NCBI RefSeq assembly: GCF_900258475.1
Contig: NZ_LT984887.1
Coordinates: 214,052-278,051, forward strand
From: Anaerococcus sp. Marseille-P3915
GTDB lineage: Bacteria; Bacillota; Clostridia; Tissierellales; Peptoniphilaceae
Length of the DNA: 64,000 bases
Direction: 5' to 3'
A model generated the notes under the pieces. That model did not search any database. It was not told the DNA's origin and was given only the letters and a program-made list of their open reading frames with translations. A program made the translations under genes and the position numbers. This document shows, piece after piece, positions 1 through 8,568 of this stretch. Position 1 is the stretch's first letter. Each line of letters starts with the position of its first letter.

Positions 1-66
1 AAAAACTTCCTTTTCTTCATCTGTTAAATATATTTTTAGTTGATTATTTCTTTTTCTATTATCCAT
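1..66 (-). CDS. MobC-like mobilisation protein (5' end only)
   Basis: The reverse strand reads 22 codons from an ATG at 66 and runs off the window. The product starts MDNRKRNNQLKIYLTDEEKE, which resembles the ribbon-helix-helix start of MobC/relaxosome accessory proteins of conjugative elements. A good ribosome site (AAGGAGATAT) lies just upstream. These proteins help the relaxase nick at oriT. Its presence beside the TetR/ABC cargo supports reading this end of the window as a mobile element. Only the first residues are visible, so the family call is tentative. Confidence 0.5.
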   Translation of the reverse strand, partial: MDNRKRNNQLKIYLTDEEKEVF

Positions 67-122
67 AGTATATCTCCTTATCATAAAATATTGGGGTCTT
101 AGGGCTCTCCCTAACAAGGTAA

Positions 123-193
123 AATTGATAAAAAAAGAAGCAGTCCATAAAGGTTCTGCTTCATCAATTTTTCGTAAGTGGGTACTCACTTAC
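123..193. repeat. Two inverted repeats between the mob gene and the TetR promoter
   Basis: GAAGCAG (137-143) pairs with CTGCTTC (156-162), extended outward by AATTGAT (123-129) and ATCAATT (163-169). A second dyad, GTAAGTG (174-180) with CACTTAC (187-193), follows directly. The first has a short T run on the + side and could be a terminator. Neither encodes protein. They could also be part of an oriT or regulatory region of the element. Confidence 0.5.
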
Positions 194-282
194 TGTGCTT
201 GCTATTAAAGTTATAAGCGTTAAGCGTGTATTTAATTATTAATAATTATATCATACTTAAGTATTATTTTCCACTGTGCGTA

Positions 283-311
283 TTGACAAAAAGAAGATGA
301 GTATATATAAT
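283..311 (+). promoter_or_regulatory. Consensus sigma-A promoter of the TetR regulator
   Basis: TTGACA (283-288) and TATAAT (306-311) are both perfect consensus boxes with a 17-bp spacer. The last base of the -10 box is the first base of the operator palindrome, so a bound repressor should block this promoter. Confidence 0.85.
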
Positions 312-327
312 GATAACTAAGTTATCA
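311..327. promoter_or_regulatory. TetR operator, copy 1
   Basis: TGATAACTAAGTTATCA is a perfect 8+1+8 palindrome that begins in the -10 box of the regulator's promoter. The same 15-bp core recurs at 1023-1037 just before the ABC genes. Two identical dyads flanking a tetR-type gene are strong circumstantial evidence that they are its binding sites. Confidence 0.85.
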
Positions 328-361
328 TGGTTGGATTTTGTAGTAGGAAGAAGGTGAATGA

Positions 362-1000
362 GTGTTGAGTTTAAGTGGGTATGATGCTACTCATAGCAAA
401 ATTTTAGAAAGTGGTATAAAAAACTTTTTAAAAGATGGTTATGAGAAATCTAACTTAAGAAAGATTTGCAAAGAAGCTGGGGTAACTACAGGAGCTTTTT
501 ACCGTCATTTTGATGATAAGGAAAATTTGTTTACAAATTTGGTAGAACCTTTTGCAAGTCAGATTCTTGATATTTATAAAAATTATGAAGACAAAAGTCT
601 TAAAACTTATGAATCTGATGAAGAGTTAAGTAAAAATAAGTTATTAGAAATACTGAAAATGAAAGAAGAAGCATCTGTAAAGTCCGTATCTTTCTTTTAT
701 GATAATAAAGATATTTTTGAGCTTTTGATTTTTTCTTCATATGGTACAAAATACGAGAACTTTATTGATGAAATTATAGGATTTGAAGATGAAAATCATA
801 AAAAAATTTTAAATCTAATTTATAAGAATGGATATAGGAGCGTTATTACTGATGAGGGACTACATCTTATAAACCATGCTTACATTTATGCACTATCAGA
901 ATTAGTAGTACATTCTAATAGTAAGGAAGAAGCAGTTCATAATGCAAAGATTATAGCAGGATTTTTTAATGATGGTTGGAAAAAGATTAGGGGATTATAA
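362..1000 (+). CDS. TetR/AcrR-family transcriptional regulator
   Basis: This 212-residue protein has a TetR-type N-terminal DNA-binding domain (about residues 12-60), with the usual GVTTGAFYRHFDDKENLF recognition helix and following turn. The C-terminal part is a helical ligand-binding and dimer domain that gives no clue to the ligand. The start used is GTG at 362, five bases after AAGGTG; a TTG one codon later is also possible. It sits between two identical operators and heads the ABC/ECF cargo, so it probably represses itself and the transporter genes until a ligand binds. Confidence 0.85.
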   Translation: MLSLSGYDATHSKILESGIKNFLKDGYEKSNLRKICKEAGVTTGAFYRHFDDKENLFTNLVEPFASQILDIYKNYEDKSLKTYESDEELSKNKLLEILKMKEEASVKSVSFFYDNKDIFELLIFSSYGTKYENFIDEIIGFEDENHKKILNLIYKNGYRSVITDEGLHLINHAYIYALSELVVHSNSKEEAVHNAKIIAGFFNDGWKKIRGL

Positions 1001-1022
1001 TCCTTAATTTTTTTAAAAATAT

Positions 1023-1037
1023 GATAACTAAGTTATC
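1023..1037. promoter_or_regulatory. TetR operator, copy 2
   Basis: GATAACTAAGTTATC repeats the core of the operator at 311-327 exactly. It lies between the regulator's stop codon and the ribosome site of the first ABC gene, so it could block either a local promoter or read-through transcription into the transporter operon. Confidence 0.8.
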
Positions 1038-1057
1038 TTTTTATGGAGGTGGAAATT

Positions 1058-2788
1058 TTGAAAAAAGAAAATCAATTTAAAAAACTAATGAAATTGGCGA
1101 ACAATCATAGGTCAAGTTTAAATCTGTCAGTGCTACTCGCAAGTCTTGGAGTTATTTTTGGAATACTTCCCTTTATAAGTGGAGGAAAAATTGCTGAAGG
1201 ACTTATATCAAATGATACTGATAAAAATTACTATATCTTATGGTGTTTAACTGGACTACTAGGTTATGCTTTAAAAACTTTATTATATGCATGGTCTCTA
1301 TCTATTTCCCACAAGGCTACTTTTTCTATACTTGCTGATATTAGGATAAAAATGATAGAGAAACTTCCTAAACTTTCTCTTGGAACAATAAGCGAAACTC
1401 CAAGTGGAGCTTTTAAGCAAAAAATAGTTGATCAGGTAGAAAGTATGGAGAGTCCACTTGCTCACATGTTCCCTGAAATGACAGCAAATTTACTAGGTCC
1501 TGTTTTTGTATTTTTATATCTTTTATTTGTAGACTGGAGAATGGGACTCTTATCCCTCGTATCATTTCCAATAGGTATGTTTTTTATGGCAAGTGTTTTT
1601 AAATCTTATGGAGATAATTTTGCTGGTGCGATGAAAATCGGAGGAGAAATGAATTCTTCTCTTGTAGAATACGTAAATGGGTTAGAAGTGATAAGGTCAT
1701 ATAATCAGACGGATAAAACTTATAAAAAAATCACCGACAAAGTTTATGCTAATGCTAAATATTATTATGACTGGATGACAAAAACTCAATTTGGAATGTC
1801 AATGTCAAAAGCAATCACCCCAACTACTCTTCTAGCTATACTTCCATTGGGATATATCTTTTATAAGAATGGATCTTTATCCTTAACAGGATATCTACTT
1901 TCCATAATTTTATCCTTTTCCTTACAAGGATTATTAAATACTATGATGAGATTTACAACTATAGGAGCTCAAGTAGGCACTTTAGTAGAAAATGTGGAGT
2001 CTGTTCTTAATTCGACTGAGCAAATTCACAGTGAAGAAAAAATTGTTATTAAAAATCATGATATAGAGCTTAATAATGTGAGTTTCGAGTACGAAGATGG
2101 TCAAGAAATTTTATCAGATATTTCCTTACAAATAAAAGAAGGAACTAAAAATGCTTTTGTAGGTTTGTCAGGTGGTGGAAAATCTACTATTGCAAAATTA
2201 ATTGCAGGATTTTGGGATGTAAAGAAGGGTGTGATTAAGATGGGCGATATTCCTTATGAAAACATTCCTTTAGAAGAACTTTATGATCAGGTTTCTTTTG
2301 TGTCCCAAGATAACTTTTTATTTGATGATACTATAAGGGAAAATATAAGAATGGGTGACCCTAAGGCGAGCGATAAAGAAGTTGAGGAGATATCAAAAAA
2401 AGCTGGCTGTCATGAATTTATATCTCATTTGGAAAATGCATATGAAACTAGGGTTGGAAAACAGGGAGAAAGTCTTTCTGGAGGCGAAAGGCAGCGAATC
2501 GTTATAGCTAGAGCAATGCTAAAAAACGCCCCTATAGTTATATTTGATGAAGCAACGGCCTATATGGATCCAGAAAATGAATATTTAATTCAAAATTCTT
2601 TAAATGAATTAATTAAAAATAAAACTGTAATCGTGATTGCACACAGATTATATACAATAAAAGATTCGGATAAGATTTTTGTAGTAAATAATGGAAAAAT
2701 TGAAGACTCTGGTAAGCATGAAGATCTTCTAAATTCTTCAGAGACTTATAAGAAGCTTTGGAAAACAAGTATAGGAAAGGAGGATTAA
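1058..2788 (+). CDS. ABC transporter, fused membrane and ATPase domains, subunit 1
   Basis: A six-helix type I (MsbA-like) membrane domain fills roughly residues 15-310 and an ATPase domain follows. Walker A (SGGGKST) is near residue 370, the signature is LSGGERQR, and Walker B ends FDEA with the catalytic Glu. I prefer the TTG at 1058, six bases after GGAGGTGG, over the ATG at 1043, which lies upstream of that ribosome site; this gives 576 residues. The next gene encodes a matching half, two bases downstream, so they probably form a heterodimer. The pairing with an ECF transporter resembles YbtPQ/IrtAB-like import systems more than a drug pump, but the substrate is unknown. Confidence 0.88.
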   Translation: MKKENQFKKLMKLANNHRSSLNLSVLLASLGVIFGILPFISGGKIAEGLISNDTDKNYYILWCLTGLLGYALKTLLYAWSLSISHKATFSILADIRIKMIEKLPKLSLGTISETPSGAFKQKIVDQVESMESPLAHMFPEMTANLLGPVFVFLYLLFVDWRMGLLSLVSFPIGMFFMASVFKSYGDNFAGAMKIGGEMNSSLVEYVNGLEVIRSYNQTDKTYKKITDKVYANAKYYYDWMTKTQFGMSMSKAITPTTLLAILPLGYIFYKNGSLSLTGYLLSIILSFSLQGLLNTMMRFTTIGAQVGTLVENVESVLNSTEQIHSEEKIVIKNHDIELNNVSFEYEDGQEILSDISLQIKEGTKNAFVGLSGGGKSTIAKLIAGFWDVKKGVIKMGDIPYENIPLEELYDQVSFVSQDNFLFDDTIRENIRMGDPKASDKEVEEISKKAGCHEFISHLENAYETRVGKQGESLSGGERQRIVIARAMLKNAPIVIFDEATAYMDPENEYLIQNSLNELIKNKTVIVIAHRLYTIKDSDKIFVVNNGKIEDSGKHEDLLNSSETYKKLWKTSIGKED

Positions 2789-2789
2789 T

Positions 2790-4523
2790 ATGTTAGAAAC
2801 CTTAAGTAAAATTTGGAGGTTTTCAGCTAAGGAGAAGTCAAACTTAAATAAATCTTTAGTTATATCAGTAATTCATGCATTCTTTTATGTTTTGCAAATG
2901 GGAGCCGTTTATTTTATTTTGTTAAGTATTGTAAATAATGGAGAAAAATTAAGAACATCCTTAATGTCTTTTGCTATTATTCTTGCATCTATATTTGGAC
3001 GAATGATAACAAATTATTACGCACAGTTAAGACAAACTCATGCAGGTTATTTTATGGTTGCAAATGCAAGAATTAAAATGACAGATAAGTTGAAAAAAAT
3101 TCCAATGGGTTTACTAAATAATTCAAAAATGGAAAATATTTCAGGGATATTAACAACAGGGCTAAGCGAAACAGAAAACACTGTTCCTTCAATTCTCATA
3201 ACCATGCTTACTGGATTTTTAACAGCCTTTGTTTTTACTATCATGGTTTTTATTTTTGATATTAGAATTGGGATTGTAGTTGCAATAGCAACATTAATAT
3301 ACCTTTATGTTAGTGATAGAATGCAAAAAGTTTCAGCTAAAGTTGCTCCCAAAAGAGCCAATGCCCAAATTAATTTATCTGATAGAGTTTTAGAACATAT
3401 ACAAGCCATGCCTGTTATTAAATCATTTAATTTAACGGGTAAGGGAGATAAAAACACAAGAGATGCTATTTTTGAGAGTAAAAAAACTAATTTAGAAGTA
3501 GAGAGAAGATTTACTCCTTTTACAATTTTTTCTTCTCTAATTTTAAATGTTGCATCATTTATATTGATGTATTTGGCTATTAGATTTTATTTTGATCAAA
3601 CTATGAATTTAACAAACTCTTTGATGACATTGATTATGTCTTATATGATATTTTCTCAGATTCAGGAGGCAGGATCTTCAATGTCAGAGCTAAGAATAGT
3701 AGCAAGTTCTATTGATAAAGTTGATGATATTATGTCGCTTAGTGAGATGAAATCGAAGTCTGGTCTAAAGTTAACAAGTAAAAGAAATATTGAATTTAAT
3801 AATGTTTCTTTTTCCTATGGAAATAAAAAAATAATCGATAAGATATCTTTTAAAATTCCTGAAAAAACTACTGTGGCATTTATAGGACCATCAGGAGCTG
3901 GGAAAACAACCCTATCAAAGCTCATTGCTAGATTTTGGGATGTAGATAGTGGAGATATTACAATAGGTGGAGTAAATATAAAAGATATTAGTTTAGAAGA
4001 ATTGATGGATAATATCTCCATAGTCTTTCAATCAGTATATCTATTTAATGATACTATTGAAAACAATATAAAATTTGGAAATCCTAATGCAAGTCATGAG
4101 GAAGTCATAAATGCTGCAAAAAAAGCTGCGTGTCATGATTTTATTATGGCTTTGCCAAAGGGATATGACACAGTAATAGGAGAAGGGGGTGCTAATCTTT
4201 CGGGAGGTGAGAAACAAAGAATATCAATAGCAAGAGCAATTATTAAAGATGCACCAATTATAATTTTAGATGAGGCAACTGCAAATGTTGATCCAGAAAA
4301 TGAGGACAAATTACAAATTGCGATTAACTCATTAATGAAAGAGAAGACGGTGATTATGATAGCCCATAAATTAAATACCATAAAAAACGCTGATCAAATC
4401 ATCGTCTTAGAAAAGGGTCAAATTGTTCAAAAAGGTGAACATGATGAATTAATTAAAGAAGAAGGTATATATTCTGATTTCATTAAAATCAGAGAAAAAG
4501 CTGAAAATTGGAAAATTAAATAA
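2790..4523 (+). CDS. ABC transporter, fused membrane and ATPase domains, subunit 2
   Basis: This 577-residue partner of the preceding gene has the same layout: type I transmembrane domain, then an ATPase. Walker A (GPSGAGKTT) is near residue 367, the signature is LSGGEKQR, and Walker B is IILDEA with a catalytic Glu. Both halves therefore look catalytically complete, unlike many heterodimeric exporters where one site is degenerate. The two genes are separated by a single base and should be translated together. The substrate cannot be read from the sequence. Confidence 0.88.
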   Translation: MLETLSKIWRFSAKEKSNLNKSLVISVIHAFFYVLQMGAVYFILLSIVNNGEKLRTSLMSFAIILASIFGRMITNYYAQLRQTHAGYFMVANARIKMTDKLKKIPMGLLNNSKMENISGILTTGLSETENTVPSILITMLTGFLTAFVFTIMVFIFDIRIGIVVAIATLIYLYVSDRMQKVSAKVAPKRANAQINLSDRVLEHIQAMPVIKSFNLTGKGDKNTRDAIFESKKTNLEVERRFTPFTIFSSLILNVASFILMYLAIRFYFDQTMNLTNSLMTLIMSYMIFSQIQEAGSSMSELRIVASSIDKVDDIMSLSEMKSKSGLKLTSKRNIEFNNVSFSYGNKKIIDKISFKIPEKTTVAFIGPSGAGKTTLSKLIARFWDVDSGDITIGGVNIKDISLEELMDNISIVFQSVYLFNDTIENNIKFGNPNASHEEVINAAKKAACHDFIMALPKGYDTVIGEGGANLSGGEKQRISIARAIIKDAPIIILDEATANVDPENEDKLQIAINSLMKEKTVIMIAHKLNTIKNADQIIVLEKGQIVQKGEHDELIKEEGIYSDFIKIREKAENWKIK

Positions 4524-4533
4524 GGAGGAGAAG

Positions 4534-5124
4534 ATGAATTTAAAAAATATTGTAAAAATTGCTGTTTTTTCAGTTATAGGATTTGTGTTAACAATGGGAC
4601 TTGGTTATGCTACAGGAGCTTTAGGTGTAATGCCTAGTTTATATTTGTCTTGTGCCTTTGCTACGATTGTAGTAGCACCAGTATTTGTAATTTTGGCAAG
4701 GAGTGTAAAGGTGAGGGGGACCGCATTTTTATATTTCTTTTTGATAGGACTATTCTACACTCTTATGGGGATGTGGCCTATTATAATTATAAATACCATT
4801 GCTGGAATATTAGCTGAACTTGTAGTGGGAAGTAGTGAAAATTATGATAGAGGCAATAGTAAGGTTGGTCTTGCTTTTGGAGCGGGTATGTTTGTATATT
4901 CACTTCATCCTATCATAATTGTGTTTTTCTTTTCAAAATCTAAGGCGATGCTTGAAATGATGGGAGCGGACTACTTTGACTTTTTAAGAAACTTTTACAC
5001 ACCTGCAAATATTGGAATTTGTTTTGTTATTTCCATAATTGCATCAATCATTGGTGCAAAATTTGGATCATATATCTATAATAAGTTTTTTGCTGGTAGG
5101 AATAAAAAAAGTGTTCTTGGTTAA
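4534..5124 (+). CDS. ECF transporter substrate-binding (S) component, MptD/Trep_Strep type
   Basis: The 196-residue protein is almost entirely hydrophobic, with about six membrane segments and a positively charged C-terminus. It resembles the Trep_Strep/MptD-type proteins annotated as putative S components. S components bind the micronutrient and dock on the EcfT-EcfA energising module, which the next two genes encode. The ligand of this family is not established. A GGAGGAG site precedes the ATG. Its place after the two ABC halves and under the same TetR suggests one joint uptake function. Confidence 0.75.
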   Translation: MNLKNIVKIAVFSVIGFVLTMGLGYATGALGVMPSLYLSCAFATIVVAPVFVILARSVKVRGTAFLYFFLIGLFYTLMGMWPIIIINTIAGILAELVVGSSENYDRGNSKVGLAFGAGMFVYSLHPIIIVFFFSKSKAMLEMMGADYFDFLRNFYTPANIGICFVISIIASIIGAKFGSYIYNKFFAGRNKKSVLG

Positions 5125-5806
5125 AAGTAAAAAAGAGAAAAAGGAAGTAATTAGCCCAATTACTATAATTGGGCTAATTATAATCTTTTCTATAATACTC
5201 ACAATAGGAGATGAAGCTTTTTATATTACATGTCTACTATTAAGCTTATTATCATTATCCATTTATTCACTAAAGTTAAGTTTTAAATTTACTTTATTTT
5301 TGATTGTAATTTTTATTTTAATAAGGATTTTAGAAAATTATTTGGGTGGTGTCTTTATTGGCTCGATATATCTCATGCTTAGAATTATATTTCTTTACGC
5401 TCCTATATTTATTATGGCAAGAGTCATGAGTCTATATTCGGCATCTTTTATTGTAGCTTCTTTTACTAATAGAGGAATGCCTACAAGCTTTGGACTTCCT
5501 ATTGCTTTATTCTTTAGGTTTATACCTGAAATAAAAATAAGACTCCAAGAAATAAAAGATGGACAAAAGATAAGAGGATTTAAGACTAGTATATTTCACC
5601 CAATAAAGACTTTTGAGCTTTATTTTGTGCCTTTACTTTATAAATGTCTTGAAATAAGCGATGTATTAACCTGTTCAATTATTTTAAAGGGGATTGAAAT
5701 AGATTGTAAAAAAACATCCATATATAATTTGCAATTTTCAAAATTTGATTATTTTATGTGGATTAGCACAGTTTTTATGCTAGGAGCAAGTTTATGGAAA
5801 ATGTGA
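5111..5806 (+). CDS. ECF transporter membrane coupling protein EcfT
   Basis: About five membrane helices are followed by a cytoplasmic stretch with the two Ala/Arg-containing coupling motifs typical of EcfT, here seen as KDGQKIRGF and related sequence. The open frame extends back to 5039, but that would overlap the S-component gene by 86 bases. GTG 5111 (or TTG 5117), after AGGA, gives a 14-base overlap and a normal start. The protein couples ATP hydrolysis by the next gene product to toppling of the S component in the membrane. Confidence 0.8.
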   Translation: MFLVKSKKEKKEVISPITIIGLIIIFSIILTIGDEAFYITCLLLSLLSLSIYSLKLSFKFTLFLIVIFILIRILENYLGGVFIGSIYLMLRIIFLYAPIFIMARVMSLYSASFIVASFTNRGMPTSFGLPIALFFRFIPEIKIRLQEIKDGQKIRGFKTSIFHPIKTFELYFVPLLYKCLEISDVLTCSIILKGIEIDCKKTSIYNLQFSKFDYFMWISTVFMLGASLWKM

Positions 5807-7215
5807 TTAGTGTTAATATTAAATCTTTTTCTTATGGAGAAAATGAGAATTTAAAAAATATTAAATTTAATATCAAAGATGGAGAGTTTATTGTATTAAC
5901 AGGCAATTCTGGTTGTGGGAAGAGCACACTAATAAGAATAATTACGGGTCTTTTTCCAAGCTTTTATGAAGGAAAATTAGATGGAGAGGTTGAAATTTTA
6001 GGAAGAGATATAAATGAATATAAAAAAGGAGAACTTTCAAAAATTGTATCCATTGTTTTTCAAAATCCCAAAGATCAGTTTTTTTGTACAAATGTTTATG
6101 ATGAAATTGCCTTAGGGGCAGAAAACTTGGGAATTAAAAGAGATTTGATTATAGAAAAGATAGAGTCTATAAGTAAATTGCTTAAAATAGAAAAACTGCT
6201 TGATAAATCTATTTTTTCACTATCAGGAGGAGAAAGACAGAGAGTAGCTATTGCTTCAGCTCTTATTCAAGATAGTAAAATTTTATTTTTTGATGAACCA
6301 TCCTCTTCTCTAGATTATGATTCTATTGAAAGCTTTAAAGAGATTTTAAAAGAATTAAAATCTATGGGTAAAACCATAATATTAGCCGAGCATAGACTTT
6401 ATTATCTAAAAAACTTATTTGATAGAATTGTGTTTATGAAAGGTGCAACAATCAATGAAATTTTTACAAGAGAAAATTTTAATAATAATCTAGCCAAAGA
6501 ATTAGGACTTAGGACTTTAGAAGAAAGAAACTTAAAAACTGAAAGAAATTTTTTTGAAAAAGATTCTGTAGAATTTTTTAATAATATATATGTAAGTGTT
6601 GGTAAGAAAAGCATTTTAGAAAACATTTCTTTTGATTTAAAGAAGGGAGAAGTTTTAGGAATACTTGGGAAAAATGGATCGGGTAAGACATCTCTATCAA
6701 GAATAATAACTGGACTTGTTGGAAAAAATCAAGATACAAGTATAGGTGTACGAGAAAAAGAAAGACTAAAAAATTCTTACCTAGTTCAGCAGGATGTAGA
6801 TTCACAAATATTTTTAGATACAGTTGAAAATGAACTCCTGTCTATATCATCTGATAAAGAAGAAATAAAAAAACTTTTAAAGGAAATAAATCTCTGGGAT
6901 AAAAGAACATCACATCCTCAAAAATTATCAGGAGGTCAGAAACAAAGGCTAGCTGTAATTACTGCTTTTCTATCAAATAGACGAGTAATCATATTAGATG
7001 AACCAACATCAGGACTTGATTATAAGAATATGGAAATCATGGCTAAGCTTATAAATGAGTATTCTAAAAAGATTTCAATAGTTATTATAACTCATGATTT
7101 GGAATTTCTTTTTAAGTGTTGTAATTCTGCTTTAACTCTAGATAAAAATAATTATGATAGGTTTGTCTTATTTAATAATGAAGAAAAAATATTTGAATTT
7201 ATTGAGCAAATGTAA
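5794..7215 (+). CDS. ECF transporter ATPase with two fused ATPase domains
   Basis: The 473-residue protein contains two complete ABC ATPase domains in tandem. Walker A of domain 1 (GNSGCGKST) is near residue 36 and of domain 2 (GKNGSGKTS) near residue 292. Each has an LSGG signature (LSGGERQR; LSGGQKQR) and a DEP Walker B. In most ECF systems these are two separate proteins (EcfA and EcfA'); the fusion is a known variant. The start overlaps the end of ecfT by 13 bases, indicating coupled translation. It is the last gene of the cargo operon. Confidence 0.88.
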   Translation: MENVISVNIKSFSYGENENLKNIKFNIKDGEFIVLTGNSGCGKSTLIRIITGLFPSFYEGKLDGEVEILGRDINEYKKGELSKIVSIVFQNPKDQFFCTNVYDEIALGAENLGIKRDLIIEKIESISKLLKIEKLLDKSIFSLSGGERQRVAIASALIQDSKILFFDEPSSSLDYDSIESFKEILKELKSMGKTIILAEHRLYYLKNLFDRIVFMKGATINEIFTRENFNNNLAKELGLRTLEERNLKTERNFFEKDSVEFFNNIYVSVGKKSILENISFDLKKGEVLGILGKNGSGKTSLSRIITGLVGKNQDTSIGVREKERLKNSYLVQQDVDSQIFLDTVENELLSISSDKEEIKKLLKEINLWDKRTSHPQKLSGGQKQRLAVITAFLSNRRVIILDEPTSGLDYKNMEIMAKLINEYSKKISIVIITHDLEFLFKCCNSALTLDKNNYDRFVLFNNEEKIFEFIEQM

Positions 7216-7353
7216 TATTTCAACTTATCATATATTAAAACAAGGAGAAAATAGACTTAAACATCGAAAGACGATATTTATATAATATATCTGTTAAAAA
7301 TAATATAGCAAATCCAAAAAGAATCTATATTAAAAATAGTTTCGTTCATTTTA

Positions 7354-7395
7354 GAGGACTAACCATGCCCAAGAGCAGGAGTCCTCCTTTTTTTG
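7354..7395 (+). terminator. Rho-independent terminator before the element's regulatory module
   Basis: GAGGACT (7354-7360) pairs with AGTCCTC (7380-7386), followed by a run of T. It lies between the ECF operon and the sigma-like gene. The 220 bases between 7216 and 7435 show no other gene. Confidence 0.75.
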
Positions 7396-7435
7396 TCTGA
7401 AAACATAAAGACAAAAAAGAATGGAGGAAACATAA

Positions 7436-7846
7436 ATGACAAAAGAATATTACCTTTATGTTGGTGGGCAAAAAATCAAAGTAAGCGAACAGATATACAA
7501 AGTCTACTGGCAAGAAAGAGAACATGAAAAATATTTAGAGCAGGTGGACAAGAAAAACCACTTGCTATTTTTTTCGTCTCTAAATCACGATGGGAATTTT
7601 GAAAATAATCTAGAAGATAAAAATGTTGATGTAGAAAAAGTTGTCGCAACACAAATGATGATTGAAGCACTAAGAAATGCAATGTCAAAGTTAAATGAGG
7701 AGGAACGGGAAATAATTGAAAGATTATATTTCAATGATGAAACACTTCGTGCAGTAGCGAAGACTCAAAATATATCACATCCTGCTTTAATAAAAAGGCG
7801 AGATAAGATTTTAGAAAAACTAAAGAAACTTATAGAAGAAATATAA
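7436..7846 (+). CDS. Sigma-70 region 4-like regulator of a Tn916-type element
   Basis: This 136-residue protein ends in a region 4-like helix-turn-helix (about residues 80-130, LNEEEREIIERLYFNDETLRAVAK and following). It resembles the small sigma-like proteins that stand before the excision module of Tn916-family elements (Orf7-like). GGAGG lies eight bases before the ATG. It is likely to control transcription of the excision or conjugation genes. It has no region 2, so it may not work as a complete sigma factor. Confidence 0.75.
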   Translation: MTKEYYLYVGGQKIKVSEQIYKVYWQEREHEKYLEQVDKKNHLLFFSSLNHDGNFENNLEDKNVDVEKVVATQMMIEALRNAMSKLNEEEREIIERLYFNDETLRAVAKTQNISHPALIKRRDKILEKLKKLIEEI

Positions 7847-7858
7847 TTTCTGGTTACC

Positions 7859-7912
7859 AAAGAGGGCAAATTTTCCTTTATAAAGTGAGGGGAGTTTTGT
7901 CCTCTTTCTATT
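7859..7912 (+). terminator. Terminator after the sigma-like gene
   Basis: AAAGAGG (7859-7865) pairs with CCTCTTT (7901-7907), and the stem continues inward with CAAA/TTTTG. The T-rich tail is short. It starts 12 bases after the stop codon of the sigma-like gene. Confidence 0.65.
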
Positions 7913-8281
7913 TTAAAAGAAATTTAAACAATATTTGAACCTTAACAATTGAATAGACCAAGACAAGACGTTAATCATTTTTGGAGCGTGATAACCTATC
8001 CGCCAAGATCTTTCTGCTGAATAATTCGGTAAAACAAGTACTGCTAAGCTAAAAGCAAGGGAAGAAGAAAGGGAGCGATAAGTAAGAGTTTGAATATAGG
8101 GAGGGATACCCTATTCGCTATGAAGAAAGTGAGGATAATGATACTTCTAAGGTTGAAGCCGGCTCATCCTGAACAGAGGCGGAGGTGAGATTCCTATGTT
8201 GCTAATCCAAGGCACTTGTCAATGTCAAAAAACTTTAAAAATATTAAAATAAATATTTTAAATATATTATTTGGAGGATTT
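7913..8281 (+). other. Long untranslated region before the excisionase gene, with one tiny ORF
   Basis: No gene of normal size is visible here. The sequence is richer in G and purines than its flanks and has several short dyads, as expected of a structured leader or RNA. A well-placed GGCGGAGGTG precedes an ATG at 8196 that opens an 18-codon frame (MLLIQGTCQCQKTLKILK, stop at 8252). That peptide could be a leader peptide controlling xis-int expression. I do not recognise the RNA. Confidence 0.4.
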
Positions 8282-8491
8282 ATGATTAACGAAAATATAA
8301 AAGGTGTTCGTGTTTCTGAGAAAGCATTTCTAACATTAAAAGAAGCATCTGAATATTTTAATATTGGTCAAGATAAAGTTAGACAATTAACGGATGAAAA
8401 TGATTGTGATTTTGTATTATTTAATGGAAGTAAGCGTCTTATTAAGAAAAAATTAATGGAAGAATATTTAAATAGACAGTTCTCTATTTAA
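8282..8491 (+). CDS. xis: Excisionase (Xis) of a Tn916-type element
   Basis: The 69-residue product has a MerR-like winged helix of excisionase type (LTLKEASEYFNIGQDKVRQL), close in size to Tn916 Xis. Such proteins bend DNA at the element ends and steer the integrase towards excision. The frame is open upstream to 8216, but the ATG at 8282 has a TTGGAGGA ribosome site seven bases ahead and gives the normal family start. The integrase gene follows after 77 bases. Confidence 0.85.
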   Translation: MINENIKGVRVSEKAFLTLKEASEYFNIGQDKVRQLTDENDCDFVLFNGSKRLIKKKLMEEYLNRQFSI

Positions 8492-8509
8492 TCTAAAACT
8501 ATATATAAA

Positions 8510-8543
8510 ACACGCATAATGCGGTATAATAATTATAGCGTGT
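8510..8543 (+). promoter_or_regulatory. Dyad and -10-like box between xis and int
   Basis: ACACGC (8510-8515) and GCGTGT (8538-8543) form a dyad that encloses TATAAT (8525-8530). No good -35 box is seen. It may be a separate int promoter with an operator around its -10 box. Confidence 0.35.
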
Positions 8544-8568
8544 CTTTTATCAAAAAAGGAGAATTTTT

